DNA of 64,000 nt from Planctomycetota bacterium (GTDB lineage: Bacteria; Planctomycetota; UBA1135; GCA-002686595), in contig JACKHV010000001.1 of NCBI GenBank assembly GCA_020638835.1, forward strand, positions 682,001 to 746,000, in the 5' to 3' direction. Position 1 is the first letter of the stretch. Every line of letters begins with the position of its first letter. Made by a program: the position numbers and the translations under genes. Below the pieces are notes generated by a model. That model made no database searches. It was given only the letters and a program-made list of their open reading frames with translations, and had not been told where the DNA came from. Positions 25,515 to 34,375 of this stretch are shown here, in pieces.

Positions 25515-28193
25515 CTACATCCAGGCGATCTCGAGTCCGTTGGAGAGGTTCGAGCCGCTGCCGCAGGGCGACAGCGCGGGATCGCGGTACCAGAACTGGT
25601 AGTGACGCGCCTGACCGGGCGCGGCCCCTCCGCCGGCGGCGATCGACGACGAGCTGGCACCGCAGCCGTTCGCGTCGGTGAAGATCACCTCGAGTCGCTC
25701 GGTCGGGTTCCCGAGGCACAGGATTCCGTCCTTGAAGGGGACCGCCTGCAGTCTCGCGCCCTGCACGAGCATGCCGGGCTGGCTCGCCCGCGCTCCGTCG
25801 AAGAAGAAGCGCAAGTCGTCCGCGGCCGCGCTCTCGGTCCCGCGCGCGGTCAGGCGCGCGCCGCGACCGGTCGAGTTCGCGCAGCCTTCGCCCGCGCCGA
25901 CGACCGACGCGTTGCCGCAGGGGCATGCGCCCGACGTCCCGTCACCGAAGCAGAAGGGCACGCCGGGGAAGGTGCCGACGGGCACGAGTAGGAACGGGCG
26001 CGAACTGCCGGCTCGCACGCCGTCGCCGACGATCCACCCCGCGTCGTTCAGGCCGGTCGCCTTCTTCAGCGACCAGCCGAGCCCCGCGTGCACGAGCTCG
26101 TCGAGCCGCTGCATCTGCGTGCCGTCCCAGTGGTAGGCGACGTCGATCGCGTTGCTCCACAGCGAGCCGCAGCAGGGCAGGTAGATCCACTCACCGAAGG
26201 CGTAGCCGCAGACCTGGTCCAGCTCGTTGATGTCGGTGGGGATCGAGTGCGCCTTGCCGGGGATGTCGGGCAGGATCGTCATGTTCGTCCCGTTGTGGAT
26301 GAAGGTGTCGCCCCACGAGTCGTCGACGAACGACCTCCAACCCGCCGCGTGTCCCGCGTCGTTGATCGCCCACGCGCTCCCCGAGACGTAGCTGCCGGTG
26401 AGCTGTTCCATGACCGGCGTGACCGCTGCGCTGTCGTAGCGGAACGGGATCGCCCACTGGTCGCCGAAGGCTCCGGCCAGGACCTCGCCGACGACGACGC
26501 CCGCCGAGTTCAAGTCGTACGCCTTGGAGTAGTCGAGGCTCAGCGAGCCGAGGTCGTGCACGACGCCGCTCGCGTCGAACAGGTAGGCGTGGTCCGGCTC
26601 GCTCGGGAGGTCGGACTGGCCGGTGACCTCGCCGAGCTCGTTGACGCCCGCCGCGGTCGCCGTAGGGCCGCCGAGCGTCGGGATCGGGACGAGCGTGTCC
26701 GTGGCGATCTCGTAGCGCCACGCGGTCGTGTGGTAGCCCGCGACGAAGCCGCTGTCGCTGATCGCAACGGCTCGACCGGGGCCGATGTCGTGCTTCACGC
26801 CGTCGAACCAGAAGCCGCGGTACTGGCCGGTGCTCGTGTCGTACCAACCGCCGACCACGATGCCGGCGTTGTTCACGTCGTAGACGACACTGCTCGACTC
26901 GGTCGGGAGCTTCGGCAGCTCGTAGACGTCGTAGACCGGGATCGCCGTCGAGTCGCAGACGTCGCCCTGGCCGTCCCCGTCGCTGTCCTGCTGCGACGGA
27001 TTGGCGAACGCGACGCAGTTGTCGCACACGTCGCCGACGCCGTCGTCGTCCGAGTCGAGCTGGTCGGGGTTCGCCGTAGACGGGCAGTTGTCGCAGTCGT
27101 CGATCAGTCCGTCGCCGTCGGAGTCGAGCTCGAGTTCGTCGTGCACGCCGTTCTGATTGCAGTCCGCGTAGGTCCGCAGCCGCTCCGTCGTGTGCGTCCC
27201 GTTCGCCGTGGCGTTCGAGCCTCCGAGCGCCCAGATGTACTCGTCCTCGGTCAGCGCCGCGCCGAAGTCGTAGCGCGCTTCGCTCATGTCGGGCCCCATG
27301 CTGAACGCGAGCGTCGCGGGGTCGAAGACGAAGACCTTCGCCGAAGGCGTGCCGGCGCCCGTCGTTCCGTTCAGTCCGCCCAGCACGTAGACCTTCGCGT
27401 CTGCGCCGAGCACCGCGGCCTGATTGCTGAAGCCCGCGTCGCCCGTCCCCGGATCCGGCAGGTTCGCGACGAGCGACCAGCTGTCGGCGAAGACGTCGTA
27501 GGAGTAGACGGACGAGCTGCGCGTCGAACCGTCCGCGGTGTAGCCGCCGAACAGCAGGACGTGTCCCAACCCGTCGTAGACCGCGGCGCCGTGCGCGCGC
27601 GCGCTCGGCAGGGGTGCGCGAACCTGCCATGCGTCGAGCGCGGCGTCGTAGCGCTCGACGAACGTCACGTTGCCGCCGTCCGCGCCCGGTCCGCCGCCGA
27701 TCGCGTAGAGCTGTCCGAACTCGTCCGCGGCGAAGGAGATGTGCGCCTGGTCGTAGTTGCGCAGCGCGAGGGAGGGAGCGGCTTCGGTCCCGAGCACCGT
27801 GTCGTAGACCCACGTGCGATTCGATCCGGTGTCGTTCCCGATCTGCGTCGGACCGAAGACCACGACGCGACCGAACGCGTCGACTCCGACTCCCAGCGCG
27901 TCGAACTCGCCGTCGAATTCCTTGGCGAGCGTCCAGCTCGACGCGCCGCTCGCGAGCACGTGCGCGGTCGCGCGCTCGAGCGGTCCACCGGCGTCGTTCT
28001 CGGAGCGCCAGGGCGCGCCGCCGAGCGCGAGGATACTGCCTTGGTGGACGACCGCGACGAGTCCGGTGCGACCGGTCGTGGTGTCGGGGAAGCTCGGCCC
28101 GGATTCCCAGGTCTGCGCGAGGGCGGTCGAGGAGAGCGCGAGGAGCCACGGAAGGCACGAAGCCGCTGAGAGCCTGTGAGAGACTTGACGCAT
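25515..28193 (-). CDS. Large mosaic secreted protein: kelch, TSP3-like and HAF repeats plus shared module, array member 5
   Basis: An 892-residue exported protein. After the signal peptide (ending near ALSSTALAQ), residues about 30-335 hold kelch-like repeats with GG pairs (SILALGGAPW, LLFGGYTADG, VYVLGGLNGT, YIWALGGSNA), a likely beta-propeller. A calcium-binding thrombospondin type 3-like stretch follows (DSDGDGLIDDCDNCP, DSDDDGVGDVCDNC, DSDGDGQGDVCD). HAF-type repeats come next (VYDVNNAGIVVGGWYDTSTG, AYDLNSAGVVVGEVLAG), recalling autotransporter-like surface repeats. The shared C-terminal module is residues 747-892: FCFGDGTSGACPCGNAS through SPCGSGSNLSNGLEIAWM. No fixed GGGT-N4-ACCC site is seen upstream. 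Confidence 0.88.
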   Translation of the reverse strand: MRQVSHRLSAASCLPWLLALSSTALAQTWESGPSFPDTTTGRTGLVAVVHQGSILALGGAPWRSENDAGGPLERATAHVLASGASSWTLAKEFDGEFDALGVGVDAFGRVVVFGPTQIGNDTGSNRTWVYDTVLGTEAAPSLALRNYDQAHISFAADEFGQLYAIGGGPGADGGNVTFVERYDAALDAWQVRAPLPSARAHGAAVYDGLGHVLLFGGYTADGSTRSSSVYSYDVFADSWSLVANLPDPGTGDAGFSNQAAVLGADAKVYVLGGLNGTTGAGTPSAKVFVFDPATLAFSMGPDMSEARYDFGAALTEDEYIWALGGSNATANGTHTTERLRTYADCNQNGVHDELELDSDGDGLIDDCDNCPSTANPDQLDSDDDGVGDVCDNCVAFANPSQQDSDGDGQGDVCDSTAIPVYDVYELPKLPTESSSVVYDVNNAGIVVGGWYDTSTGQYRGFWFDGVKHDIGPGRAVAISDSGFVAGYHTTAWRYEIATDTLVPIPTLGGPTATAAGVNELGEVTGQSDLPSEPDHAYLFDASGVVHDLGSLSLDYSKAYDLNSAGVVVGEVLAGAFGDQWAIPFRYDSAAVTPVMEQLTGSYVSGSAWAINDAGHAAGWRSFVDDSWGDTFIHNGTNMTILPDIPGKAHSIPTDINELDQVCGYAFGEWIYLPCCGSLWSNAIDVAYHWDGTQMQRLDELVHAGLGWSLKKATGLNDAGWIVGDGVRAGSSRPFLLVPVGTFPGVPFCFGDGTSGACPCGNASVVGAGEGCANSTGRGARLTARGTESAAADDLRFFFDGARASQPGMLVQGARLQAVPFKDGILCLGNPTERLEVIFTDANGCGASSSSIAAGGGAAPGQARHYQFWYRDPALSPCGSGSNLSNGLEIAWM

Positions 28194-28304
28194 GATCAGA
28201 GTCGGGTTGTAGGAGGCTGGAGCGGACGTGCGAGGATCAGCCTACCCGGAAGTCCGCGATCCGTGGGGCCCGATCCGCGCGCGGCCGAGTTCTCCCGAAA
28301 CGAA

Positions 28305-28333
28305 GCACCGCCGGTCGCGGGGACCGGCGGTGC
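28305..28333 (-). terminator. Terminator of array member 6
   Basis: A 12-bp perfect stem (GCACCGCCGGTC with its complement) and 5-nt loop, 46 bp beyond the stop at 28380. TTCGTTTCG follows on the minus strand. Confidence 0.7.
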
Positions 28334-28379
28334 CTGGAGTTTCGCTGTCGCTCGCGAGGAGCGACCTGCGGGGTAGGAC

Positions 28380-30230
28380 CTAGATCCAGTCGACCTGCAG
28401 TCCGTTCGTGAAGTTCGAACCGCTGCCGCAGGGGCTCACTCCGCCGGGGTTGCGGTACCACTGCTGGTAGTAGCGCGTCAGGCCGGGAACCAGGTTGCCG
28501 TTCGTGACGATCGAACCCACCGTCGAGCCCGAGCCCGAGGCGTTGAGCGTGACGACTTCGACGCGCTCGGTCGGGTTGCCCATGCAGAGGATGCCGTCCT
28601 TGAAGGGCAGCATCTGCAGCGCGTTGCCCTGGACCAGCAGGCTGGTCTGGTTGGCGATGCCTTGCGTCGTGGTGAACACGGCGTCGTCGTTCGCGACGCT
28701 GTTCGAGCCCCACATCGTCAGGACGGCGCCGTAGCCGAGCGAGTGATTGCAACCCTCGTTCGCGCCGACGGCCGACTCGTTGCCGCAGGGGCAAGGACCG
28801 GCGGATGCGCCGTCACCGAAGCAGAGGACGTTCTCGACGTTCCAGTTCGGGGCCTGGATGCGCACGAAGGCGTCGGGGCCGCCGAAGCCGGCGTCGTTCA
28901 GGTCGTTGCCCGCACCGTCGTTCAGCTTCGCGATGAAGTACACCATGCCGTCGTCCGTGATGGCGAGGTCGTTCGCGTTGAAGGCGGCCGAGGTCGGCGT
29001 GCCGTCACCGAGGAAGACGCTGTCGTCGAACAGGCCGTTGCCGTCGAGGTCGATCGGGTCGCCTTCGCGAGCGATCACGCGGCCGTTGACGACGAGCACT
29101 TGGTTGGCCGCGGGGTCCGCGTTGTCGGTCTCCGCGATCAGCGCCCAGTCGCCGTTCGAGTTGACGGCGCAGGCGAGGAAGCTGGCCGAGTAGGCTTCGG
29201 TGCCGCCTTCGACCGAGTCACCGGTCTTCGCGATGACCGTGCCGTTCAACACGAGCCAGTCGTCGCTGGCCGGGTCGTCGCCGCGCGAGACCCAGTCGCC
29301 GCTCGCGGCCATCGCCGTCTGGAAGACGTCGACCGCCGTGACCGTGCTGCCCGCGATGATCGTGTTCTCGCGGATCACGACGACGTTGTTGATCGCGAGG
29401 ATGTCGTCGATCGTCGTGTCCGTGTTGTCGGTGTCACCCTGCTGCCAGTACGTCAGGCCGTCCGGAGTACCGCCGGTGTCGCTCAAGTCCATGCCGTCCC
29501 ACAGCTCGCCCGTGTTCAGGGCGGAGGCCACGTTGTTGCACTGCAGGAAGCCGACGCTGTCGTACAGGAAGGCGGGGTAGTTCGACGAGTGGCAGTTCTG
29601 GATCGGCGTGACGATGTAGCCGATGCGGCCGTCGTCGAGCAGGTGCACGCCGGAGACCGAGTTGCCGAGGCCTTCGTCACCGGCGGCGCCGCCTGTGTCG
29701 ATGAGGCCCGTGAGCGGGTCGCTCTCGTTCAGCACGATCGTCCAGTTGCCGAGCGTGTCGCGCTTCAGGACGCGCTCGCGGAAGTTGAGCGGCGGGCCTT
29801 TCGCGCGGGCGCTCATGCCGATGTTGCCGGCCGAGTCGAAGGAGACCGGGCTGTCCGAGTCGAAGAAGTCCCAGAGCGTTCCGACCGCGTCGGTGGGAAC
29901 CTGCTGACCCTCTTGCGCGAGGTTCTCGGCCGCCAGCGGACTCGCCGACGCGCCGTTGAGGACGAGCATCGTCTCGAGGTCGGAGCCGAGTTGGTTGCGG
30001 CCCTTCAAGACCCACTGCGAACCGTCGTGGCTCACGGTGAAGTCCTCCATGGCGCGCCACTTCGACGGAGCGGGTGCGCCGGCGAGGTCGAGCGTCCAAG
30101 GCGTGTCGGAAGTGGAGCTCGAGTAGATCTTGCTGTAGATCACCTCGATGTTCTGCGCCAGCGCGGCCGGCGTCAGGAACAAGCCCAGAGCGAAGGACCG
30201 TGTGAGCGGCCCGGTGAGCGAACGATTCAT
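28380..30230 (-). CDS. Secreted beta-propeller-like protein with shared module, array member 6
   Basis: A 616-residue exported protein starting at the ATG 30230 (MNRSLTGPLTRSFALGLFLT; the signal peptide ends near AALAQ). The frame continues 40 residues upstream, but those residues have no signal character. GGAG lies 8-11 nt before the chosen ATG. The front 460 residues are repeats with phrases such as MLVLNGASASPLAAENL, LVLNGTVIAKTGDSVEGGTE and VLVVNGRVIAREGDPIDLDG, spaced about 60-70 residues apart, which suggests a propeller. The C-terminal module is FGDGASAGPCPCGNES to SPCGSGSNFTNGLQVDWI. Confidence 0.83.
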   Translation of the reverse strand: MNRSLTGPLTRSFALGLFLTPAALAQNIEVIYSKIYSSSTSDTPWTLDLAGAPAPSKWRAMEDFTVSHDGSQWVLKGRNQLGSDLETMLVLNGASASPLAAENLAQEGQQVPTDAVGTLWDFFDSDSPVSFDSAGNIGMSARAKGPPLNFRERVLKRDTLGNWTIVLNESDPLTGLIDTGGAAGDEGLGNSVSGVHLLDDGRIGYIVTPIQNCHSSNYPAFLYDSVGFLQCNNVASALNTGELWDGMDLSDTGGTPDGLTYWQQGDTDNTDTTIDDILAINNVVVIRENTIIAGSTVTAVDVFQTAMAASGDWVSRGDDPASDDWLVLNGTVIAKTGDSVEGGTEAYSASFLACAVNSNGDWALIAETDNADPAANQVLVVNGRVIAREGDPIDLDGNGLFDDSVFLGDGTPTSAAFNANDLAITDDGMVYFIAKLNDGAGNDLNDAGFGGPDAFVRIQAPNWNVENVLCFGDGASAGPCPCGNESAVGANEGCNHSLGYGAVLTMWGSNSVANDDAVFTTTQGIANQTSLLVQGNALQMLPFKDGILCMGNPTERVEVVTLNASGSGSTVGSIVTNGNLVPGLTRYYQQWYRNPGGVSPCGSGSNFTNGLQVDWI

Positions 30231-30447
30231 GGAAGAGTCTCCAGCACGAGATGTCGTGGTCGATCGGTAAAGGGAGCTCGGGGGGGGACCGCCGATTCTA
30301 CCTCCGGCCATGGAGTCCGATAGACGGCGGATCTCCCGGAAAAGCGCCACTGCGTAGGACTTCTGTCAGGCCCTCGCCGTAGCTCTGCGTGGTGCCCCCG
30401 GGGGCTTGGCGGAGCCGTCCGTCGAGAGCTCGACCGGCCACGAAAAG

Positions 30448-30487
30448 GGCGAGGGGGACCGACCCTCGCGGATCGATCCCCCTCGCC
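30448..30487 (-). terminator. Terminator of array member 7
   Basis: An 11-bp stem (GGCGAGGGGGA with TCCCCCTCGCC) 20 bp beyond the stop at 30508, followed on the minus strand by CTTTTCG. Confidence 0.7.
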
Positions 30488-30507
30488 GAGAGCAGGAACA
30501 GAGCTGA

Positions 30508-31278
30508 CTACATCCAGTCGACCTGGAGGCCGTTCGTCAGGTTCGAACCGGTGCCGCAGGGGCTGACTCCGCCGGGATCACGGAACCAGAGCTGGTAGTA
30601 GCGGGTCTGTCCGGCGATGACCTGGCCCTCGGTGGCGATCGAGACCGTGCTCGAGCCCGAGCCGGCGGCGTCGAGCGTGATCGGCTCGAGGCGGTAGGTC
30701 GGGTTGCCCATGCAGAGGATGCCGTCCTTGAACGGGATGTTCTGCTGCTGCTGACCTTGGATCAGCATACTGGTCTGCGCGGGACGGCCCTGCGTGACGG
30801 TGAAGACGGTGTCGTCACCGGCGACGGTACCGGAGCCGGTGGCGGAGAGGATCGCGCCGAAGCCGAGCGAGCTGTTGCAGCCTTCGCCCGCACCGACGGC
30901 GGACTCGTTGGCGCAGGGGCAGGCGCCCGACGTGCCGTCGCCGAAGCAGAAGGGAGTGCCGACGCTCGTCGGGCCGCAGGGGCCGATGGAGGTCAGGCTG
31001 TCGAAGGCGCCGTCGATCACGCCGAAGCAGATCGAGAAGACGTTCGGGTCGTACGAGCCGACCACGTGCACTTGGTCACCGGCGTTGAGGCCGTTGAAGA
31101 CGCCGACGAAGTCCAGGAAGGTCTGGCCGGTGTTGTCATCGACGTACTTCAGGCACATGTAGCCCTGCACCATGGTGCCGCATCCGTCGTAGGGGACGCT
31201 CTGGGCTTGCGCGGACTGGGCGGTCATGGCGGCGACGAGGGCGACGACGCCGATGCGAAGAGTGTGGAGCAGATTCAT
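30508..31278 (-). CDS. Secreted two-domain Cys-rich protein, array member 7
   Basis: A 256-residue exported protein (signal peptide MNLLHTLRIGVVALVAAMTAQSAQA, written here in parts). The front domain is a degenerate version of the CGTV type: DGCGTMVQGYMCLKYVDDNT and LNAGDQVHVVGSY. The back module is FCFGDGTSGACPCANES, EGCNSSLGFGAILSATGS, PFKDGILCMGNPTYRLEPIT and PGVSPC-type ending GSNLTNGLQVDWM. A CGGACC-A-GGTCCG inverted repeat lies about 70 bp upstream instead of the GGGT-N4-ACCC site. Confidence 0.85.
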   Translation of the reverse strand: MNLLHTLRIGVVALVAAMTAQSAQAQSVPYDGCGTMVQGYMCLKYVDDNTGQTFLDFVGVFNGLNAGDQVHVVGSYDPNVFSICFGVIDGAFDSLTSIGPCGPTSVGTPFCFGDGTSGACPCANESAVGAGEGCNSSLGFGAILSATGSGTVAGDDTVFTVTQGRPAQTSMLIQGQQQQNIPFKDGILCMGNPTYRLEPITLDAAGSGSSTVSIATEGQVIAGQTRYYQLWFRDPGGVSPCGTGSNLTNGLQVDWM

Positions 31279-31431
31279 CGCGGGAGATTCCTTTGCGTGG
31301 CTCCGGCGCAGCAGGGGACGCCGGGGAGAAGAGAGGTGGTGTCGCCGGACCAGGTCCGACGAGGTGTATCCTGCCAGTGACTACGAGATGCGTCCAGGGA
31401 GTTTCCAGGAAACTTTTGGGAGACGATTGGC

Positions 31432-31461
31432 TTGGCGCAAGACCCTGCCATGCGCTACTTT
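31432..31461 (+). promoter_or_regulatory. Possible promoter for the gene at 31499
   Basis: TTGGCG (31432-31437) and TACTTT (31456-31461) are spaced 18 nt and lie 37 nt before the ATG. The -35 word and spacing equal those before the respiratory operon. Confidence 0.4.
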
Positions 31462-31498
31462 GAGAGCACAGGTCGCCCCTCCTAGGTCTCCCACAGCC

Positions 31499-32725
31499 AT
31501 GAAGCGCACGAAAACCCCCGTTCTGCCCGGTAGCCACCTCGAGCAGCGCGTCCGCGAGACGGGCAGCACGCTGTCGGACTGCCTCTCGGCGGTCCTCGAC
31601 GCCCTACCCGGCGCGCCCCACGGCCCCCAGGCCCTGGCGACGGCGCTCGCTCTCGACAAGGTCCTCACCAGTCGCCTGCTGAAGGCGGTACGTAGCACGG
31701 ACCCGATCTCGGTCGTGCATCGCGCGCCCGGCCCCGAGCCGATCCGGCGGCTCCTGCGCGCCGCGAAGCGCAAAGGCGTGGGGGCGCCGCTCGTCGACGC
31801 CGGCGAGTCCGCGGTCTCCGACTTCGAGAACCTGATCCGCACCGAGGCCGGCGACCGCTCCTCCCTCGGCGCGATGTTGTCCGCCTGGTTGCCCGAAGCA
31901 CGTCAGGAGTTCGAGTTGCGCCGCAAGCAGAGCGCCTTCAAGGCGATGAGCCAGCTGAAAGGCGTCTGCGCGGACGTCGACTTCTCGTCGGTTCTCTTGG
32001 CGCCATCCGACGACGGGCAACACCTGGACGTCGTCTGGGTGCTCGGACAGTACGGCGTGCAGCGGCTGCGCCCCGGCACGACGGTGAAGTTCGTGACGCG
32101 CCGTGTCGAGCACGACGCGGCGGAGCGTCGACCCGCCGACCTCTCCGGAGCGCCGATCAGCGACATCGACGACGTGCGGCTCGACCAGTTCTGCCACGCG
32201 CCGCCGGCCCCGCTCGTCGCGTCGCGTCACGGCGACGACGTGCAGTACACCCTGGGGGACTCGGGCTTCGGACCGCGCTCGACCGTCGACGTCGTGCTCG
32301 CGGAGGTGAACCGTCGCGAGATCCGCCGCTACGTCCCCGCCGCCGAGAACCGCAAGAGCTACGTCTTCGCCGAGGTCTCGACGCCGGTCAAGCTGCTCGT
32401 CTTCGACGTCTACGTGCACCGCGACGTCTACCCGAACTCCGAGCCCGAGCTGTTCATCTACGACACTCACGGCAGCGGGATCGCCGACCCGAACGACAGC
32501 TCGCGCGACGTCGACCAGTTCGACACCGTTGAGGACCTGCGCCGCTTGCGCACCGACGAGGTCTTCGCCGGCGAAGTGCCGAAGCAGCGCGAGCTCGTGG
32601 GCGAGGTCTTCGAGCGCCTCGACTGGGACCGCGACGTCTTCCGGATCTACCGCTGTCGGGTCGAGTACCCGATCTACGGCTCGCAGCTGACGATCGTGTT
32701 CGACCCGCCGTCGGGGCCGGTTTGA
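31499..32725 (+). CDS. Hypothetical cytosolic protein with helix-turn-helix-like N-terminus
   Basis: A 408-residue protein with no signal peptide or membrane helix. The ATG at 31499 is chosen over the longer upstream frame because base use changes there and a promoter-like pair precedes it. Residues about 40-60 (GPQALATALALDKVLTSRLL) look like a winged-helix DNA-binding motif, so a regulator is possible but unproven. The C-terminal half is beta-rich (STPVKLLVFDVYVHRDVYPN, RIYRCRVEYPIYGSQLTIVF). It is the only plus-strand gene inside the array of secreted proteins and could regulate them; that is a guess from position. Confidence 0.65.
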   Translation: MKRTKTPVLPGSHLEQRVRETGSTLSDCLSAVLDALPGAPHGPQALATALALDKVLTSRLLKAVRSTDPISVVHRAPGPEPIRRLLRAAKRKGVGAPLVDAGESAVSDFENLIRTEAGDRSSLGAMLSAWLPEARQEFELRRKQSAFKAMSQLKGVCADVDFSSVLLAPSDDGQHLDVVWVLGQYGVQRLRPGTTVKFVTRRVEHDAAERRPADLSGAPISDIDDVRLDQFCHAPPAPLVASRHGDDVQYTLGDSGFGPRSTVDVVLAEVNRREIRRYVPAAENRKSYVFAEVSTPVKLLVFDVYVHRDVYPNSEPELFIYDTHGSGIADPNDSSRDVDQFDTVEDLRRLRTDEVFAGEVPKQRELVGEVFERLDWDRDVFRIYRCRVEYPIYGSQLTIVFDPPSGPV

Positions 32726-32756
32726 TCGCCTTGGCCCGGTGAGGCTCAACAAGAAT

Positions 32757-32786
32757 GGGCGCGGATCACCGCAGTGATCCGCGCCC
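32757..32786. terminator. Bidirectional terminator hairpin
   Basis: A 13-bp perfect stem (GGGCGCGGATCAC with its complement) and a 4-nt loop between the convergent genes ending at 32725 (plus) and 32813 (minus). It can serve both. Confidence 0.75.
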
Positions 32787-32812
32787 GTTCGCGCTGCGGG
32801 AGTCGGTAGGGC

Positions 32813-33592
32813 TCAGACCCAGCTGATCTCGAGGCCCTGCGTGAAGTTCGAGCCGAAGCCGCACGGCGACAGCTGCGGGTCGCGGTACCAGAACTGGTAG
32901 TAGCGCGTCTGGCCCGGGGCGATCGCGCCCTCGGTGACGATCGAGGAGGCACTGGAACCTTCGCCGTTCGCGTCGGTGAAGATCACTTCGATGCGCTCGG
33001 TCGGGTTGCCCATGCAGAGCACGCCGTCCTTGAAGGGCACCGCGGTCGTCGTCGCGCCTTGCACGAGCATGCCGGGCTGGCTCGGGCGAGCCTGCGTGAA
33101 GCTGAACACGAGGTCGTCGTTCGCCACGACGTCCGTGCCCAGCGCGCTGAGAATCGCGCCGTGGCCTTGCGAGTTCTTGCAGCCCTCGCCCGCGCCGACG
33201 GGCGACTCGTTCGCGCAGGGGCAAGAGCCGCTCGACCCGTCACCGAAGCAGAAGGGCGTGCTCGGATCGGGCGGCGGGCAGTAGCTGATCACGGCGTTGT
33301 TCAGACAGAAGGTGAAGCAGAAGCTCGGGCAGCCGGCGGGATCTCCCGTGATGAACACCCGATCGCCGGGGTTCAGGAAGTTGCCGGTCGCGGGGTCGAG
33401 CAAGCCGTAGTTGTTCGACGGCGAGCTGCCGAGCTGGTACTGGACGCCGTCGACGTCCGCGCGCCACAGCACGCAGGGACCGCCGAGCTCGACGGTTCCG
33501 CAGGAAGCGAGGGACTGGGCCGACGCGTCGGCAGCGAATCCGAGCGCGACGAGCAGCGCGCCGAACGCGCGCATGGTGCGAGTGAGGTTCAT
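32813..33592 (-). CDS. Secreted two-domain Cys-rich protein, array member 8
   Basis: A 259-residue exported protein starting at the ATG 33592 (MNLTRTMRAFGALLVALGFA, signal peptide ending near ADASAQ). The front domain is SCGTVELGGPCVLWRADVDG with NPGDRVFITGD and extra Cys (CPSFCFTFC). The module follows: FCFGDGSSGSCPCANES, EGCKNSQGHGAILSALGT, PFKDGVLCMGNPTERIEVIF and SPCGFGSNFTQGLEISWV. A GGGT-N4-ACCC site lies 99-110 bp before the ATG. It is the outermost member and next to the repeat region. Confidence 0.85.
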   Translation of the reverse strand: MNLTRTMRAFGALLVALGFAADASAQSLASCGTVELGGPCVLWRADVDGVQYQLGSSPSNNYGLLDPATGNFLNPGDRVFITGDPAGCPSFCFTFCLNNAVISYCPPPDPSTPFCFGDGSSGSCPCANESPVGAGEGCKNSQGHGAILSALGTDVVANDDLVFSFTQARPSQPGMLVQGATTTAVPFKDGVLCMGNPTERIEVIFTDANGEGSSASSIVTEGAIAPGQTRYYQFWYRDPQLSPCGFGSNFTQGLEISWV

Positions 33593-33690
33593 TCGAGAGG
33601 CTCCGAGAGAAGTGCGTTCGACCGATCGTCCCCGCGGCGTCTCCACCGCGAGGACACCCATTCCACACCGGATGCGCCGATCGGACACTC

Positions 33691-33702
33691 GGGTATCGAC
33701 CC
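33691..33702 (-). promoter_or_regulatory. GGGT-N4-ACCC palindrome upstream of array member 8
   Basis: Reads GGGTATCGACCC, 99-110 bp before the start at 33592. The flank ACTCGGGTAT resembles the site at 23983 (ATTCGGGTAT). Confidence 0.45.
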
Positions 33703-33855
33703 GATGAGGGCTCCGGAGCCGCCGCGGGGGGGATCCTGCCGCCCTGTGATGTGCCGTGAGACGCAGGACTTACGAGTGCGGGGCATCGCGTCACGGTGGT
33801 GTTCGTGGGGGCGAGCTTCGAGTCGGGTGGGGGCCGTCGCGCCGCTCGTTGCAGC

Positions 33856-34375
33856 GCCGCCCCGCTCGCTCGAGCTCCGCCAAGGGCTCCGCTCGCGGGG
33901 CTCGCTTTCACGTCAGCGGGGTCGGATGCGACGCGTCTCGAACTTGATAACGGCGGTGTTGTTGTGCGGTCGCATCGGCGACCTACAAGACACGAATGCC
34001 GCGTCACGCCAAGCGCCCAGCGAGCCGCGCGGAGCGGAGCCCTTGGCGGAGCTCGAGCGAAGCGCGGCGTCAGCCGTGATCAAGGATCAACGATCACCGG
34101 CCAACGACGAGTGCCGAGCCAGCGACGACGAGCGTCGCGCACTGAAGGCGAGCACTCAGCGACGGCGAGGGTCGCGAGCTGAAGGCGACCACGCAGTGAC
34201 GGTGATGATCGCGGTCAGAAAGCGACAAATCAGCGCCGGCGATCGCCGCGACCTGAAGTCGACGCACTGGCCGGCAGACGATCTCGGGAGTTGGTCGTCG
34301 TTCGTTGCTCGTCAGTCGTCGGCGGTCGGTCGTTGGGCGATTAGTCATTGGTCGTTGGTCGTTGGTCGTCGCGGT
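33856..34375. repeat. Long hairpin repeat, unit 1 (520 bp)
   Basis: Begins GCCGCCCCGCTCGCTCGAG. An arm of about 45 nt (containing GAGCTCCGCCAAGGGCTCCG) is matched about 120 bp later by its near-perfect reverse complement (CGGAGCCCTTGGCGGAGCTC). The inter-arm part holds TCTCGAACTTGATAACGGCG. The remainder is low-complexity sequence with degenerate GTTGGTC-type and GACGAG-type runs. No protein is supported in it. Confidence 0.9.
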
